DNA from: Folioceros fuciformis
Lineage: Eukaryota; Anthocerotophyta; Anthocerotopsida; Anthocerotales
Reading direction: 5' to 3'
NCBI GenBank assembly: GCA_049999805.1
Contig: JBNGIO010005982.1
Location: forward strand, 20,500 to 54,763
DNA length: 34,264 nucleotides
Below the pieces are notes generated by a model. That model did not search any database and was not told the origin of the DNA. It worked only from the letters and a program-made list of their open reading frames with translations. Made by a program: the position numbers and the translations under genes. Of this stretch, positions 9,301 to 19,871 are shown in pieces; the first letter of the stretch is position 1; each line of letters begins with the position of its first letter.

Positions 9301-12300
9301 GTTCAGGTGCGTAAGCTGAAAGTTGTTTATGGTGTTTGTGCTCTCAATTTTTTGTGAGGCTCGATCAATGGTTGTGCAAATCGTGATGAAAAAGGCAACT
9401 CGGGCCTCTGTGAGAGTGTTGAGTGTCTCTGGATGGAGAGTTTTCAAAGCAGAATGGACACCGCCAAAAGACAACAACCTAGATGTTATGCGACAGAATA
9501 ACTTGAGCCATGCTGCCTTTGGATCTGATGGAGCAGCTTTGGCAAGAGGTCAAGTGGTATATGCTTTGCAGCTGGATAGAACTGGGGGAATGCCTCACAC
9601 TACTGCTATTAGCCATAGGCCTCAACAGGTGAATTTGTCAACGTACATAACTGCGAAGGCTATCTTAGACCCAAAACACTGAGTGACAATATTTCAAACA
9701 TCATACGCTTCGACAACACATTTATTCATCCATCCTGATGTCAATCGTGAAATCATACAGGTATCTGCCTTATCGATCTTCACTCTGAAAGGTTCTTCTC
9801 CGGTGATAGTTGTTATTCTAGGTCTATGGATGACCAACACCGTGATGATCTTATCATGGCCATTGCTGGTGAGCTTTTTTCATGCTCTGCAACGTTCTTT
9901 CCCATATATTTACCATGTTTTGCTCAGGGAGTTTTTTGACATGCCAATCGTATGTTTCAGGATGATCTTTCTTGCATTTGCACTGATGGAGGTCCTATCC
10001 GCTCACTTTCGGGGGCAACTTTTCGAGACAACCATTACGTCTGTGCAGGAACAGCCGATGGGTTTCTCATGTGCTACAAGCTGACAACAAGTTGCAGCAC
10101 TGATAAGTCGAAGTGTTCGGATGATCGTCAATTCAAGGATAACACTGAAGGGTGCCAAAAGAGTACCTTCAATTGGTCCATCGTCAGCGGACAGAGACTG
10201 AAAACTGGCAACTGTGAAACGAAGTTGATGTTTGGCAGTTTTGGCAAGCAGGGAGATCGGTTCTCTGCTGAAGTTGACCAGACAGACTGCCTTATCGTTC
10301 ACAGTGATGAGCTGCTGGTACTGTTGCTGCCTGAAAAACAACAGAATCTTCAGGCTGTGACCGTTCATGACCTAGCCTATCCTTACAGGTCTTTAGCCAG
10401 GTTTGACGAATCCTTCCCCCACAAGTTTGCTTGTCAATAAGCTAAACTTGCTTCAAAGCATCGTTATGTAACCATCAAGGTTCCTGTCCTCATCATAATA
10501 TCTCTCGATAAAGAGAGGGTACTGTTTCTACACTTCAGGCTCCAACTGAATCTGTCACATCGTTTTGATGACCAACGTGTTCTTACTCAGATTTCAAGTC
10601 AATGGTCAGAATAGCGCTCTTGTGTTGCTAACTACTGATGGGCAGCTTGTGTTTGGCCACCTGGACATGCATGTATCTTTAAGGTTAATGGTGTGTGCCG
10701 TGGTACTGCAATTGTGTGATTCTGGCAGACGTGCGTATGCAAGAGTAATCTTTGAAGGTTTTTTTATAAGGTTCTCCTTTGGCCTGCAGATGGAGGGCAA
10801 GCACGTTGCCAGGTTCTGCAGGACAGCTTGCATACCACTCCACGAGCAATTGTACTATCGTCAGCAGCATGGTACGTTAGATTCTTGTAAAGCCTCCATC
10901 TGGCCATTTGCTGGATATCTGATTTTCGACTAAGGATCTGCAGGAGGAATCAGGTGCATCAACCCTCGCAATATTTCAGCTTCCTTCCATGTCCCAGGTA
11001 TAGGATAAGTGACTGAGGATGTAGTCCCTATTTTTGGTAAAAGTGGAGAGCATCATTGGAATGAAGTGGAAGAATCTTATGGTTACGAACTGAGCCAACC
11101 GGGTTACATTCAGGTGCTAGGCCTGGACCTTGGGAACTCTCTTCATCTAATTCTTCTGAAGGTTGTAAAGTTGCCTTCCTTGTTCAACGAGGTGATAGCT
11201 CCTCTCTCTTCTGTAACCTTTCATGGTGCTCTCGGACTGTTTGCTGAAGATTCTTTGTTGTAACAAAGGTGAATTTGTCTCATGATGCATGTCGACTTTC
11301 GCAGGAGGTGATCTGGAAGGAATACCTCATTCTTGTGTGTGAGCAAGTGAATCATTCAGCGGGACACCTTTTTCTCTTTGACCTCCGTGTATCCAAACCG
11401 GGTAAGTATCTTCAGGGCCCCTTGCTTGCATCGATGCAAGTTCTCACGGAGTACTAACCGATCATGATCCAACCTTTCCCTCAGCGGACGGAGAAACACA
11501 GTATGAAATGACGTTTCTTGGTAAACATGGCGTCGATCTCCCTTGCTACTCGATGTGTGTCTTGAATCTTCCTGAAGATTTCTCGTACAATGGCAACCGT
11601 TGCTCAACTGAGCAAGGCCACCGAATGAAACTGCTTCATGAAGATCGTAGCAGGTGAACATGCAGGCAGAACTTCGATGATGTGCTAGATCTTTCCTCAC
11701 TTCAGTTGCTTTCGTGACAGTTATAATTTTTGGACAGAGAGTTGATCGAAAGGGTACAAAGTGCTGCCATCTTAGCTGTGGGAAGTAAAGGCAGAGTGCA
11801 GCTTCTGTCATGCTTCGTTGCACACACCGGCGTTTCTCTCTCTCTACTGGCAGCACTTTCAGGAGCTCTGGATGCAGCTCTTCCATCTCCAGACGGTACG
11901 TTCGCAAAATGAAGATAAGAGACGTGTTACTTGGGAGGCTCAAAATGACATGACCTTTTCTGTTTACTGGACATGTTGTCAGCTTATGTCGAACAGCTTC
12001 ATGAGGCCGTGGACAAAGATGAACCAAGCAGTGCTACAGACTTTTGGGAAGGGTGTGAAGCAACAGAGCCACCTTTCTTACATCCATCGAAGAGCAAAAC
12101 CTGCCTCATGAATCTTCAGCACATTGTGACCTTCTCAACCACAGGAGGCGGCTACGTGACAGAATTGATACCTGGGTTTGAAGCAACATTAACGGTCGGC
12201 TGGCAACCATGGCCAAACTCCTTCAAGCCTGTGAGGACCGACCGTCCCTTCCTCTAATGGTGTTCACGCGTTGGCAGGTAGTGGAATACCTGCACGGAGT

Positions 12301-13224
12301 GGGGATCTATCGAGTCCTTGGACGAGGGAAGGTATTGCAGCTTGTGTGGCAGGCCTTCCCCGAGCCTATCCAGGCGTTGTTACCTCTGTAAGGATGTCAT
12401 CATATTCTCGCCTATGACAGACTCTTTGACCTAACATCCTTTTGCTGAACGCATCCTCCACACGTTGAAAGGGTGACCGCATCACGAACTCGTGTCCAGG
12501 TCAGACGACTTGTACCTGGTGGCGTCCCATGGATTGTGTCTCCTGCAGAGGGATCGGGCAGCTGAGATACGGTTTCAGGTGGATTCCTGATTTGCCAGGC
12601 CAACATGCTTTCCTGTTAGGCCCAACATGGTTGCCTCTTTGCGATGCAAGGCTAGTCTTAAGCGTCTCTAGTACTTTACTGATCGCAGGAGGATGTAGAG
12701 CGGGAAGCAGGCGTTGTGCCCGACGGAAATGGGCAAGAACCAGATGCTGACAACCAAGAGCAAAGTCTATCTGTGGAGGTGGAGAATAGTCAAACACAGA
12801 GTCTGCCAGGCTTGCATTGCCTTGCCACCTGCCCTGTACCTTCGTCAGGTAGATCGCAGGGAATAAGAGAACGATTTCTATTGGAGTCCAGTTCTGTCAT
12901 GACACTAAGCCTCGGCGTGTTCTCCTTCACTTCTTTCTGGGTAAACTGTGCAGCTTTCTCCTATCTGCAGCTCTTCGAATGTTTGGCCTAGATGCCCACG
13001 CTCACGTACTGTCAAACAAACCAGACGCCTGGACTGCTGTAATCGTTGCACCAAACGGCGAGGTTATTTCCAGACCCAGCTTTACCATGCGACAGGGCTG
13101 TGTCGGTCATTCAAGACAATCTCATTTGCCAGCCTGCATCAGGTCGGAGTACTCACTGTGGCTGAGCCCCCACTTCAGAAATCACAGAGTGAAGACCATC
13201 CGGCAGCAAGATGAGCATAGGTAG
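6306..13224 (+). CDS. Many-exon gene, CPSF-A/DDB1-like propeller protein (similar to plant At3g11960)
   Basis: Proteins of the CPSF160/SF3b130/DDB1 family are large triple beta-propellers that scaffold RNA-processing or ubiquitin-ligase complexes. The ATG at 6306 is the first after an in-frame stop and gives MLDYRILQTANLVSAVAVGH, ending at a donor after KK near 6408. Later exon-like pieces keep the order expected for the plant-specific member: ELIEVWEVD (from about 6500); LDLLL joined in phase to VLDIQGRLSVLGW across an intron ending near 6746; GPRSNAIILDVAFIG...GRPLIGILSADHGR (about 7380-7510); GILLISSTSLFFIE (about 7935); CAGTADGFLMCYKL (about 10040); LAYHSTSN (about 10825); YIQVLGLDLG (about 11105); EYLILVCEQVNHSAGHLFLF (about 11320); AILAVGSKGRVQLL (about 11770). 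A late exon near 12965-13160 (LRMFGLDAHAHVL, WTAVIVAPNGEVI) fits a last propeller. I did not solve all exon borders, and the 3' end is uncertain; 13224 is the stop of the last coding-looking block. The gene converges with TMEM18 on the other strand. A partly broken copy cannot be excluded. Confidence 0.45.
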
Positions 13225-13542
13225 GCTGCATCCACCAAGTTATTACATACCATGTTCAGCTCACATAGGCAGAAACGAGGATACTAAAGCGACTCACACT
13301 CAAACTAGTGCTTCAAGTGAGTGCAGGTTGAATGAGTGCCCCGATTTACAACACCTCGACGGGGAGGACGGACATACACAGCTCAAATGTACAATTGCAG
13401 TACTCAAGACCACAGCACGTGTTCTTCGGAAAGTTACAGGCTACAAACGACTGGGTCTGGGCAGGCATCGAAGAATTTGCTTCTACCTGGGGGCAAGACT
13501 GAAAAAAGCTACAAAATTTGGATTGTCGTCCGGAGGGGAAAA

Positions 13543-14348
13543 CTAGTCAGTCTTAGCCCTAGCCAAGCGGGCTCGATGTCTCAGTTCCGCTCTCTTCCAC
13601 TGCACAATGAGTTGTACAAGCGTGCAAAGACTGTTGATCTGCAAACAAACCAATCCACTAGCAATTAGCCCGACAGGAAAATCTCAACACGCACGCACGC
13701 ACCATATGACTTGCGAATTAGTTACATGCACCCTCACCAGTATCACTGTTGACACCAAAAGCAATGGCCCGGACCACAAAGTCGAAAGAAACACGCCATG
13801 GCGATCGAAGTAAGGCTGTCTCGCGAATCTCTCCCAATTCCTTGCTAATATGGTGTTCAGCCTTTCGGCATACAACACAGAAATCACTGAAACCACACAA
13901 AGCACATGAGATAAGGCACCGACAAACAAGCACCGGGCTGCAAACCGAAATAACACAAAACACGACGTACGTGAAGCAAGGAAAAGGGACGCCTGGATAC
14001 TCATGTTCCGCCTGGTGACTACGGCCAGGAAGAGCATGATGACATGAAACACAAGCACGCCAATCAACCAAGGCTCCTGCGGGCAAGTGACAGCAACATG
14101 CGTGCTCAGAAATGGCTTCCAGCAAGCTACATCATCCGATCACACGAGAGCGCGATCCAATCCGGAAACCTGAAACCACATACCGTCCAGTCCACTGCGT
14201 GATAGAAACCGAGGATTGGCTCCAAAAACTTGTGCCTACTTGCAGATGCGTCCAGCAACTGCTTGCGCACATCTGCAGCGACCTTGTCATAAAGTCCAGC
14301 GAGTTCATCCGCAAAGGCAGCCAGATCCCGTTGCATGTCCATCACCAT
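13543..14348 (-). CDS. TMEM18: TMEM18 homologue, 4 exons, 171 aa
   Basis: TMEM18 is a small conserved membrane protein of the nuclear envelope/ER. I place four exons on the minus strand: 14348-14184, 14076-13971, 13886-13738 and 13638-13543. All introns have GT..AG borders and the phases close exactly, giving 171 residues and a TAG stop. Exon 1 carries an amphipathic helix and ends FYHAVDWT; exon 2 begins EPWLIG, recreating the family signature HAxDWTEPWLxG across the splice. Exon 3 contains YAERLN, NWERFARQPYFDRHGVFLS and LWSGPLLLV. Exon 4 ends with the basic tail QWKRAELRHRARLARAKTD, almost as in Arabidopsis. Three hydrophobic segments lie at about residues 57-75, 88-105 and 128-155. The gene is head-to-head with the RFC3-like gene and tail-to-tail with the CPSF-A-like gene. 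Confidence 0.95.
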
Positions 14349-15011
14349 CTTGACGCGCTCCGCTGACTGGCACGTGCGCTCCTTCCGTCAGTGAAAAACC
14401 CTAAACCCTGACCCCAGAGTTAATGTGTAGTAGAGCTTTCACGGATCTTAACCGAAACAAGTGTCTCGGAATGAACGAACGCCCTATTCTTCGGAAAGTA
14501 AACCGGACCATGTGTCTGGGAACGAAAGCAAGCCCTCCTTCGGAATGTAAATCAAAACGAGTGTCCTCGGTGCTGGGACCTCAACGAGAGCCTGTTGGGG
14601 CGGACTAGCGACAAACTGAAGTAGGCGGCATAAAAATGACCGAGAGGGAGACCATTAGTTCCATGGAGGGAGAGCACGATGAAGCGGCCGAAATGTGGGA
14701 TACGCCAAAATGTGGTCATGGCCTTGTCTCAACACGATCTGTGGAGTGTGAATTCAGCTGGAGAGATGGAATCGGCCCCGAATAGGCCTGGGGATATTCA
14801 AGGATCCCCCCAGAGATCTGGAACTGGGACCCTCCCAGGGCTTGGCAGGATTGGGAGTGTCCTCGTCCGCCCCGCCCTCCGTAGTTGGGCATGACTTCAT
14901 CCGTCCCGGGGGCTAGGCTCCTCCTCCTTTCATCATGCCGCCCGTCACTCGCATTGCTGTTTCGGTGGAGAAAGGGGTGCAGTTGCTGCCGACGCCCGCC
15001 AGGCTTGGGCG
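14349..15011. promoter_or_regulatory. Shared upstream region of TMEM18 and the RFC3-like gene, with double telo-box
   Basis: The two genes diverge from this stretch. At 14396-14409 the sequence AAACCCTAAACCCT is two perfect plant telomere units, that is a double telo-box, 48 bp upstream of the TMEM18 ATG. Telo-boxes are known in promoters of plant translation and cell-cycle genes. Next to it are three imperfect copies of a ~50-bp unit starting at 14450, 14501 and 14550 (each with GTGTCT or GTGTCCTCGG and most with TTCGGAAxGTA). A coding-looking frame at 14679-14894 in the RFC3-like reading frame is discussed under that gene. Confidence 0.55.
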
Positions 15012-17698
15012 ATGCCGAACAAGGCAGAGGTCCGCACTCCCAACTTGTCTGGGGACGTGCAGAGCAGGCGGCAGCTGCAGCTGCAGGAGGGCTCTAGCTC
15101 CAGGTCGAGCACCTGCAATAGCGTCGGGTCCAGTCCTGGCACTTGGTCCTCGTCCAGCACTTGGTGGGTTGGGGGTGGCGACAAGGCGGGCAATACTCCC
15201 AGCCGCTGGCCGGGTAATACTCCCAGCCGCTGGCCGGGTAATACTCCCAGCCGCTGGCCGGGGAATACTCCCAGCCGCTGGCCAGGGAATACTCCCAGCC
15301 GTTGGGATGGAAACTCTCCCGCCCCGTCCCGGCCATCTGTGTCCAAGTCCGGCCCCCTTGTCGGGCCCCTTGTGAGGTCGGAGTCTCTGGACAGACCTGC
15401 AACTCTGAAAATGAGGTATCGGAGGGACGACTGTGGAGTTTCCCCGGAATCGACGAAGGGTTCTACTCCTAGGAATGGAGATGCCGTGCTCGGATCGTTC
15501 TGGAAGAATTGTCAGCTTGCTTGCCTCCCTCGAATCACGGGTGGGGGAGGTCACAACAAGTCTTTGCAGAATGGCTCCCGCTCGCTCACCATCAAGAACT
15601 CGTCATTTAAGGACGGAGTGAGAATGTTGTGGGCAGACAAATACCGACCCATGACGCTTGACTCGTTCGACATCCATTATGACTTGGCAGTGCACCTTAG
15701 GCACCTGGTTGAGCCCCTTGAATTCCAATTTTCAATGCACGGTGAAGCAGGCTTGTGACTTGGACGGGGCCCTGAAATTGAGTTGTTGCAATCCACGCAG
15801 ACGTCCCAAGGCATCTGCCCTCATTTGTTGTTTCAAGGTCCTCCAGGATCAGGGAAAAGGTCTCTGGCCTCCGCCACCATCCGAGGGGTTTTCGGTTTAA
15901 CTTCCTGCAAGGTGGGATTTGCATTGCTGCAAGTGAAGTGAAACCGGTTATCGTGTCGTGCCCGTCATGCAGCTTTTGGGTTGGCATTTTATGCTTGAAC
16001 GCATTGTCAAGCAGCAGCTCTCAATCGGTTTGATCGATATTGCAGGTCAACAATGAGACCAGAAGGTTTCGAAAGCGGGTAAAACGCTCTGGCCTGAATA
16101 TTCAATGCCTTACCTTTTCTGCCAGACGCGGTCTGTCTCACGCTTGCGAAATGTCATTGTGACATGTCATGCAGGATGATGCAACGTACACGGTTCTCGT
16201 TCCAATTTACTCAAGCTCCCGCCATGTGGAGGTGAATTTGAGGAATGTGGGTGGTCTGGATTATGAGGTTTTGACAACGATAGCAAGGGAAATGACTGCT
16301 ATATCTGAACTCGTTCAAAGTGCTCCGGATGATGACTTGCAGGTTCCTTATTTTAAAGGTGATGTAGACAACTTCATGGTTTGTGTGTCTATGGGGGCAC
16401 TTGGGTGTCTGCAGTGAAGCTGATGGAAGCGTTTATGCTGTCTACAGTTCTGCTGTTGCTGAATGCGCAAATCTTGTCAGCGGATGCTTGGCAGTACATC
16501 TGCCGGACCATGGAAAAAGTGGACTCCCTGAAGTTCATTCTCTGCTGCGATGGGCATGTGAGATGGATGAGTGATGCTTTCGCAAAAAGTCCTCGTCAGG
16601 TCATAACTGTACGAGCCCCTAGCACAGAGGAGGTGAGTTGATGGATCAACATTGTTCATAGTTGACTTGTTCCTTCCACTGAGGAATTTCTAAGTCGTCT
16701 GTGCTTCCACGCAGGTCGTCAAGGTGTTGAAAAAGACTGTGCAGAAGGAGAATCTGAGTGTGCCTGAATTTTTGGCCTTGCGGATTGCAAGGCAGTCAAA
16801 CCATAATATGCGGAAAGCATTGGTGGCGTTAGAAGCATGTCATGGATATCAGTGAGTGTCATCCTGTCGGACACTCGACAGGCCTTCCTGGACTCACTTC
16901 CCACTGTTCTTGGAATATGCCTTATGGTCCATTCTTCACTTATACATGTTTCATGGCAGGTATCCTTTGATGAATGACCAGGCAATTTATGTTGACTGGG
17001 AGGAAGATATTGTACAGGTTGCATATGAGATATTGTCCGAGCAGACGCCGAGGAGGTAATGATCCCCTTGCGACATGAGTTTTCGGTGTTGATCTCTCAC
17101 CTGGGGCACGGTCCTACGCTGACGATCGGATGTAGAAGTTGCTTGTCGTGTGCGGGCTGATTTCATGATTGTGTATTGTTGCTTTCAGACTTCATCAGGC
17201 TCGAGGAAAGCTTCAGCTTCTCCTTGCAAACTGCATACCTCCCACCCTCATTCTCCAGGTTCAGTTGATTTCTGAAACCTCAAGCGGAACTGAGTAGTGG
17301 CAACGAAGGATTCTTCCGACTGACATCAAATGTTTCTCTTTTCACAACAACCAGAGGCTTGTTGAAGAGGTGATACGTATAATGGGGGCGCAACTAAGGA
17401 GGGAGGTGTGCTATTGGGCAGCAATTTACGTACGTATGCAGCACGAGGGCCCAAACATGGAGAGTGAAATAGCCAAGTGCTAACAAGCTTTGCCTTTCAT
17501 GACGCGCAGGAGCAGCGGATGCCCTCAGGAGTAAACGCGATTTTCAAACTTGAAGGTGAGCATCTTGTCTTCGTTCACAGACCGACATCCTGTGCATGGT
17601 GGGAGGATGAGCACATTTTCACTCTGTTGTGTGGTGCAGAGTTTGTGGCCAGATTCATGAGCATCTACAAGGCCAATTTTGTGAGACCTCTGCCATGA
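15012..17698 (+). CDS. Divergent RFC3-like AAA+ protein with long N-terminal extension, 11 exons
   Basis: Canonical RFC3 is a subunit of the clamp loader that places PCNA on DNA. I place exons at 15012-15707, 15801-15911, 16046-16078, 16175-16358, 16415-16632, 16715-16851, 16960-17055, 17189-17258, 17355-17429, 17510-17555 and 17640-17698. All have GT..AG borders and matching phases, giving 574 aa against about 355 for RFC3. Residues 1-204 are a Ser/Arg/Gly-rich extension with five PGNTPSRW-type repeats. The RFC part begins MLWADKYRP (205) and has CPHLLFQGPPGSGKRS (Walker A, 245-253). The Walker B position (353-362) reads VLLLLNAQIL, without the acidic pair. Sensor 1 has LCCD for LCCN, and the SRC motif is SPR (400-402). 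The C-terminal collar is well kept: RKALVALEACHGYQYP, NCIPPTLILQ, REVCYWAAIY, FVARFMSIYK. It may bind but not hydrolyse ATP. In the same frame, 14679-14891 is open and ends in TGA (14892-14894), with no other stop before 15012; the true start could lie there if that stop is an error. Confidence 0.85.
15189..15308 (+). repeat. In-frame 24-bp minisatellite, five copies
   Basis: Five tandem 24-bp units with core AATACTCCCAGCCGCTGG sit inside the first exon of the RFC3-like gene. Each adds the eight residues GNTPSRWP. A decayed sixth copy follows (GNSPAP). The length is a multiple of three, so copy-number change would keep the frame. The opposite strand also stays open across it. Confidence 0.95.
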
Positions 17699-18289
17699 GC
17701 TCCCAGAGGAGCCGTTCCCGCTCAGGACCTGGAAGCGTGTTTTGTGACGAGCGTTAGCGGCCTGTTGTGCATATATGTATGTAGTAGTCTCATGAGTGTC
17801 TCTGCTCCCTACTGGTCGCGATTGTTTGAACTCTGGACCTTGTGTACAGCGTATTCCATGCCCCGTTTATGTGGCCCTGCTTTAATGCAGTATTATTATC
17901 CCCGCGGCCTATCCATCTCCAATGAGTAGTAGTCAGCCATTCTCGGCGGGAAGCTGACAGCCTTACTGGCGGCCATTCGTGCGGAGCAAGTGCCTCGGCC
18001 ATTGTCGCGGACTGAACGTATGGCAAAGCATCCACTAACATGGTCCCGGATCGGGACTCGGGAGCTCCAAAGTAGACGTTATGGGTTTTCACGGGCGGGA
18101 TAGCGGGCATATGAAGGGCGATAGGTCTGGGGTTGGGAGACGACGTATGGGTGGCTCTGCCCGTGTGGGCTGCGCTAGTCTGTTTTGCTGGCTTCCCTTC
18201 TCTTGTACTCGCAATCGCTGAGGTGGTCAACGACAGTTGCAGACAGATTATGGCAGCTCGGGAATTGGCCAATCCATTATGGGTCGGGG
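17699..18289. other. 3' flank of the RFC3-like gene, no gene seen
   Basis: This probably includes the 3' untranslated region of the RFC3-like gene. A 160-codon open frame on the minus strand (17790-18272) has no recognised motif and a composition suggesting a chance frame. No RNA gene was recognised. Confidence 0.4.
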
Positions 18290-18838
18290 GTTCGCAAGGG
18301 TTAGGGTTTGGTAGTGTTTTCGATGGTGTTTCAGATGCAGGGGTTAGGGTTTTGTAGTGTTTCAGATGCAGGGGTTAGGGTTTGATAGTGTTTCACATGC
18401 AGGGGTTAGGGTTTGGTAGTGTTTCACATGCAGGGTTAGGATTTGGTAGTGTTTCACATGCAGGGTTAAGATTTGGTAGTGTTTCAAATACAGGGGTTAG
18501 GGTTTGGTAGTGTTTCAAATGCAGGGGTTAGGGTTTGGTAGTGTTTCAAATGCAAGGGTTAGGGTTTGATAGTGTTTCAAATGCAGGGGTTAGGGTTTGG
18601 TAGTGTTTCAAATGCAAGGGGTTAGGGTTTGGTAGTGTTTCAAATGTAGGGGTTAGGGTTTGGTAGTGTTTCAAATGCAAGGGGTTAGGGTTTGGTAGTG
18701 TTTCAAATGCAGGGGTTAGGGTTTGGTAGTGTTTCAAATGCAAGGCTTAGGGTTTGGTAGTGTTTCAATGCAGGGGTTAGGGTTTGGTAGTGTTTCAAAT
18801 GCAGAGGTTAGAGTTTGGTAGTGTTTTAAATGCACCGA
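18290..18838. repeat. Telomere-like ~31-bp minisatellite, about 17 copies
   Basis: Units of 30-32 bp each contain GGTTAGGGTTTGGTAGTGTT followed by TCAAATGCA. The GGTTAGGGTTT core overlaps plant telomere sequence (TTTAGGG). The variant units at the left end (TCAGATGCA, TCACATGCA) differ from the more uniform central ones. Open frames across the array (for example 18546-18743 on the minus strand) are products of the repeat and not genes. Confidence 0.95.
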
Positions 18839-18858
18839 TTAACACCGCCATGAGGGGT

Positions 18859-19000
18859 CATTTACGGTTTTGGGTTTAGGTCTAGTCCATGATGCGCACA
18901 TCCCCCTCATTTACAGTTTTGGGTTTAGGTCTAGTCCATGATGTGCACATCCTCCTCATTTACGCTTTTGGGTTTAGGTCTAGTCCATGATGTGCACATC
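18859..19000. repeat. 49-bp tandem repeat, three copies
   Basis: Three units start at 18859, 18908 and 18957. Each reads CATTTAC, then GGGTTTAGGTCTAGTCCATG, then a GCACATC end. The GGGTTTAGG core again resembles telomere sequence and directly follows the larger minisatellite. Confidence 0.9.
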
Positions 19001-19200
19001 GACACACTTACAACAGCAACATGGTTCCTTTATACAGCTACCCTATTCAATCCAGCGTGCATCCACTTAAAAACAGGATCCTATATTCCTAAGGAACTAG
19101 CCTCGTATGGTCTTTCGTGCAAAACTGCCAACACAAACTTTCTACTTCAGGTGCTTCTCAAAATCCACTTCATGCATGGAAACAACTATGACGGGAGAGT

Positions 19201-19385
19201 GGGGATATGTTCAGTGCCTTAGGGGCATGTGTGTTGTGGGGTGAGACNNNNNNNNNNGGGTGAGACCCTATGTAGCTTTGCTGTGAAATAAATAGCTCTC
19301 ACAGAGGAGAGGGGATATGTTCAGTGCCTTAGGGGCGTGTGTGTTGTGGGGTGAGACCCATATAGCTTTGCTGTGAAATAAAGGT
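19201..19385. repeat. ~110-bp tandem duplication interrupted by a 10-N gap
   Basis: GGGGATATGTTCAGTGCCTT begins at 19201 and again at 19311. Both copies continue through GTGTGTTGTGGGGTGAGAC to TAGCTTTGCTGTGAAATAAA. A 10-N gap (19248-19257) sits between the repeated GGGTGAGAC ends in copy 1, so the assembler may have mis-joined or collapsed copies. Confidence 0.9.
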
Positions 19386-19613
19386 GGGCATTTCATTCTC
19401 TATTATCATTTGTTTGTCCCCCTTGTCTTCCTCACATCCATGTGATTGCATAGCAAGGAAGGCAAGAAGGGACGTCCTCTTCAAGAGGTTCTCAAAAATG
19501 AAATCTGGAGTGGCAAAAACTCAAAAATGAAATCGAGGCCGGTTAGGGGTGTGCATGGAGGCGAGAGAGATGTGTGCACAACATACAACATGGTGAACGC
19601 TGAGTTCCGCTAT
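19386..19613. other. Spacer between tandem repeats, no gene seen
   Basis: No recognised protein or RNA gene. A short open frame at 19446-19712 runs into the following tandem repeat and has no recognised motif. Confidence 0.4.
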
Positions 19614-19771
19614 AAACCTTGCATATGGAGGATGGATGCTAAACCCTGGATACTGAACCCACAAGCCCTAAACCTTGCATATGGAGGATGGATGCTAAAC
19701 CCTGGATACTGAACCCACAAGCCCTAAACCTTGCATATGGAGGATGGATGCTAAACCCTGGATACTGAACC
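19614..19771. repeat. 56-bp tandem repeat running into an assembly gap
   Basis: Units start at 19614, 19670 and 19726 with AAACCTTGCATATGGAGGAT and contain CTAAACCCTGGATACTGAAC. The junction reads CCCTAAACC, a telomere-type core. The third unit is cut by a 100-N gap, so the true array is probably longer. Confidence 0.95.
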
Positions 19772-19871
19772 NNNNNNNNNNNNNNNNNNNNNNNNNNNNN
19801 NNNNNNNNNNNNNNNNNNNNNNNNNNNNNNNNNNNNNNNNNNNNNNNNNNNNNNNNNNNNNNNNNNNNNNN
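19772..19871. other. Assembly gap (100 N)
   Basis: Exactly 100 N inside the 56-bp tandem array. Open frames that span it are artefacts. The right side has different, non-repeated sequence. Confidence 0.98.

Noticed and set aside
11356-12027. 223-codon open frame on the minus strand
   Set aside because: It is opposite exon-like pieces of the CPSF-A-like gene (LILVC, AILAVGSKG); no recognisable domain of its own.
13336-13668. 110-codon + frame (and 13211-13546)
   Set aside because: The right part is antisense to TMEM18 exon 4, whose protein match is strong.
14913-15554. 213-codon open frame on the minus strand, plus a 133-codon one at 14945-15346
   Set aside because: They are antisense to the first exon of the RFC3-like gene and owe their length to the 24-bp minisatellite.
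18290-18838. CRISPR-like array
   Set aside because: Units are contiguous without unique spacers, and the genome is eukaryotic; it is a minisatellite.
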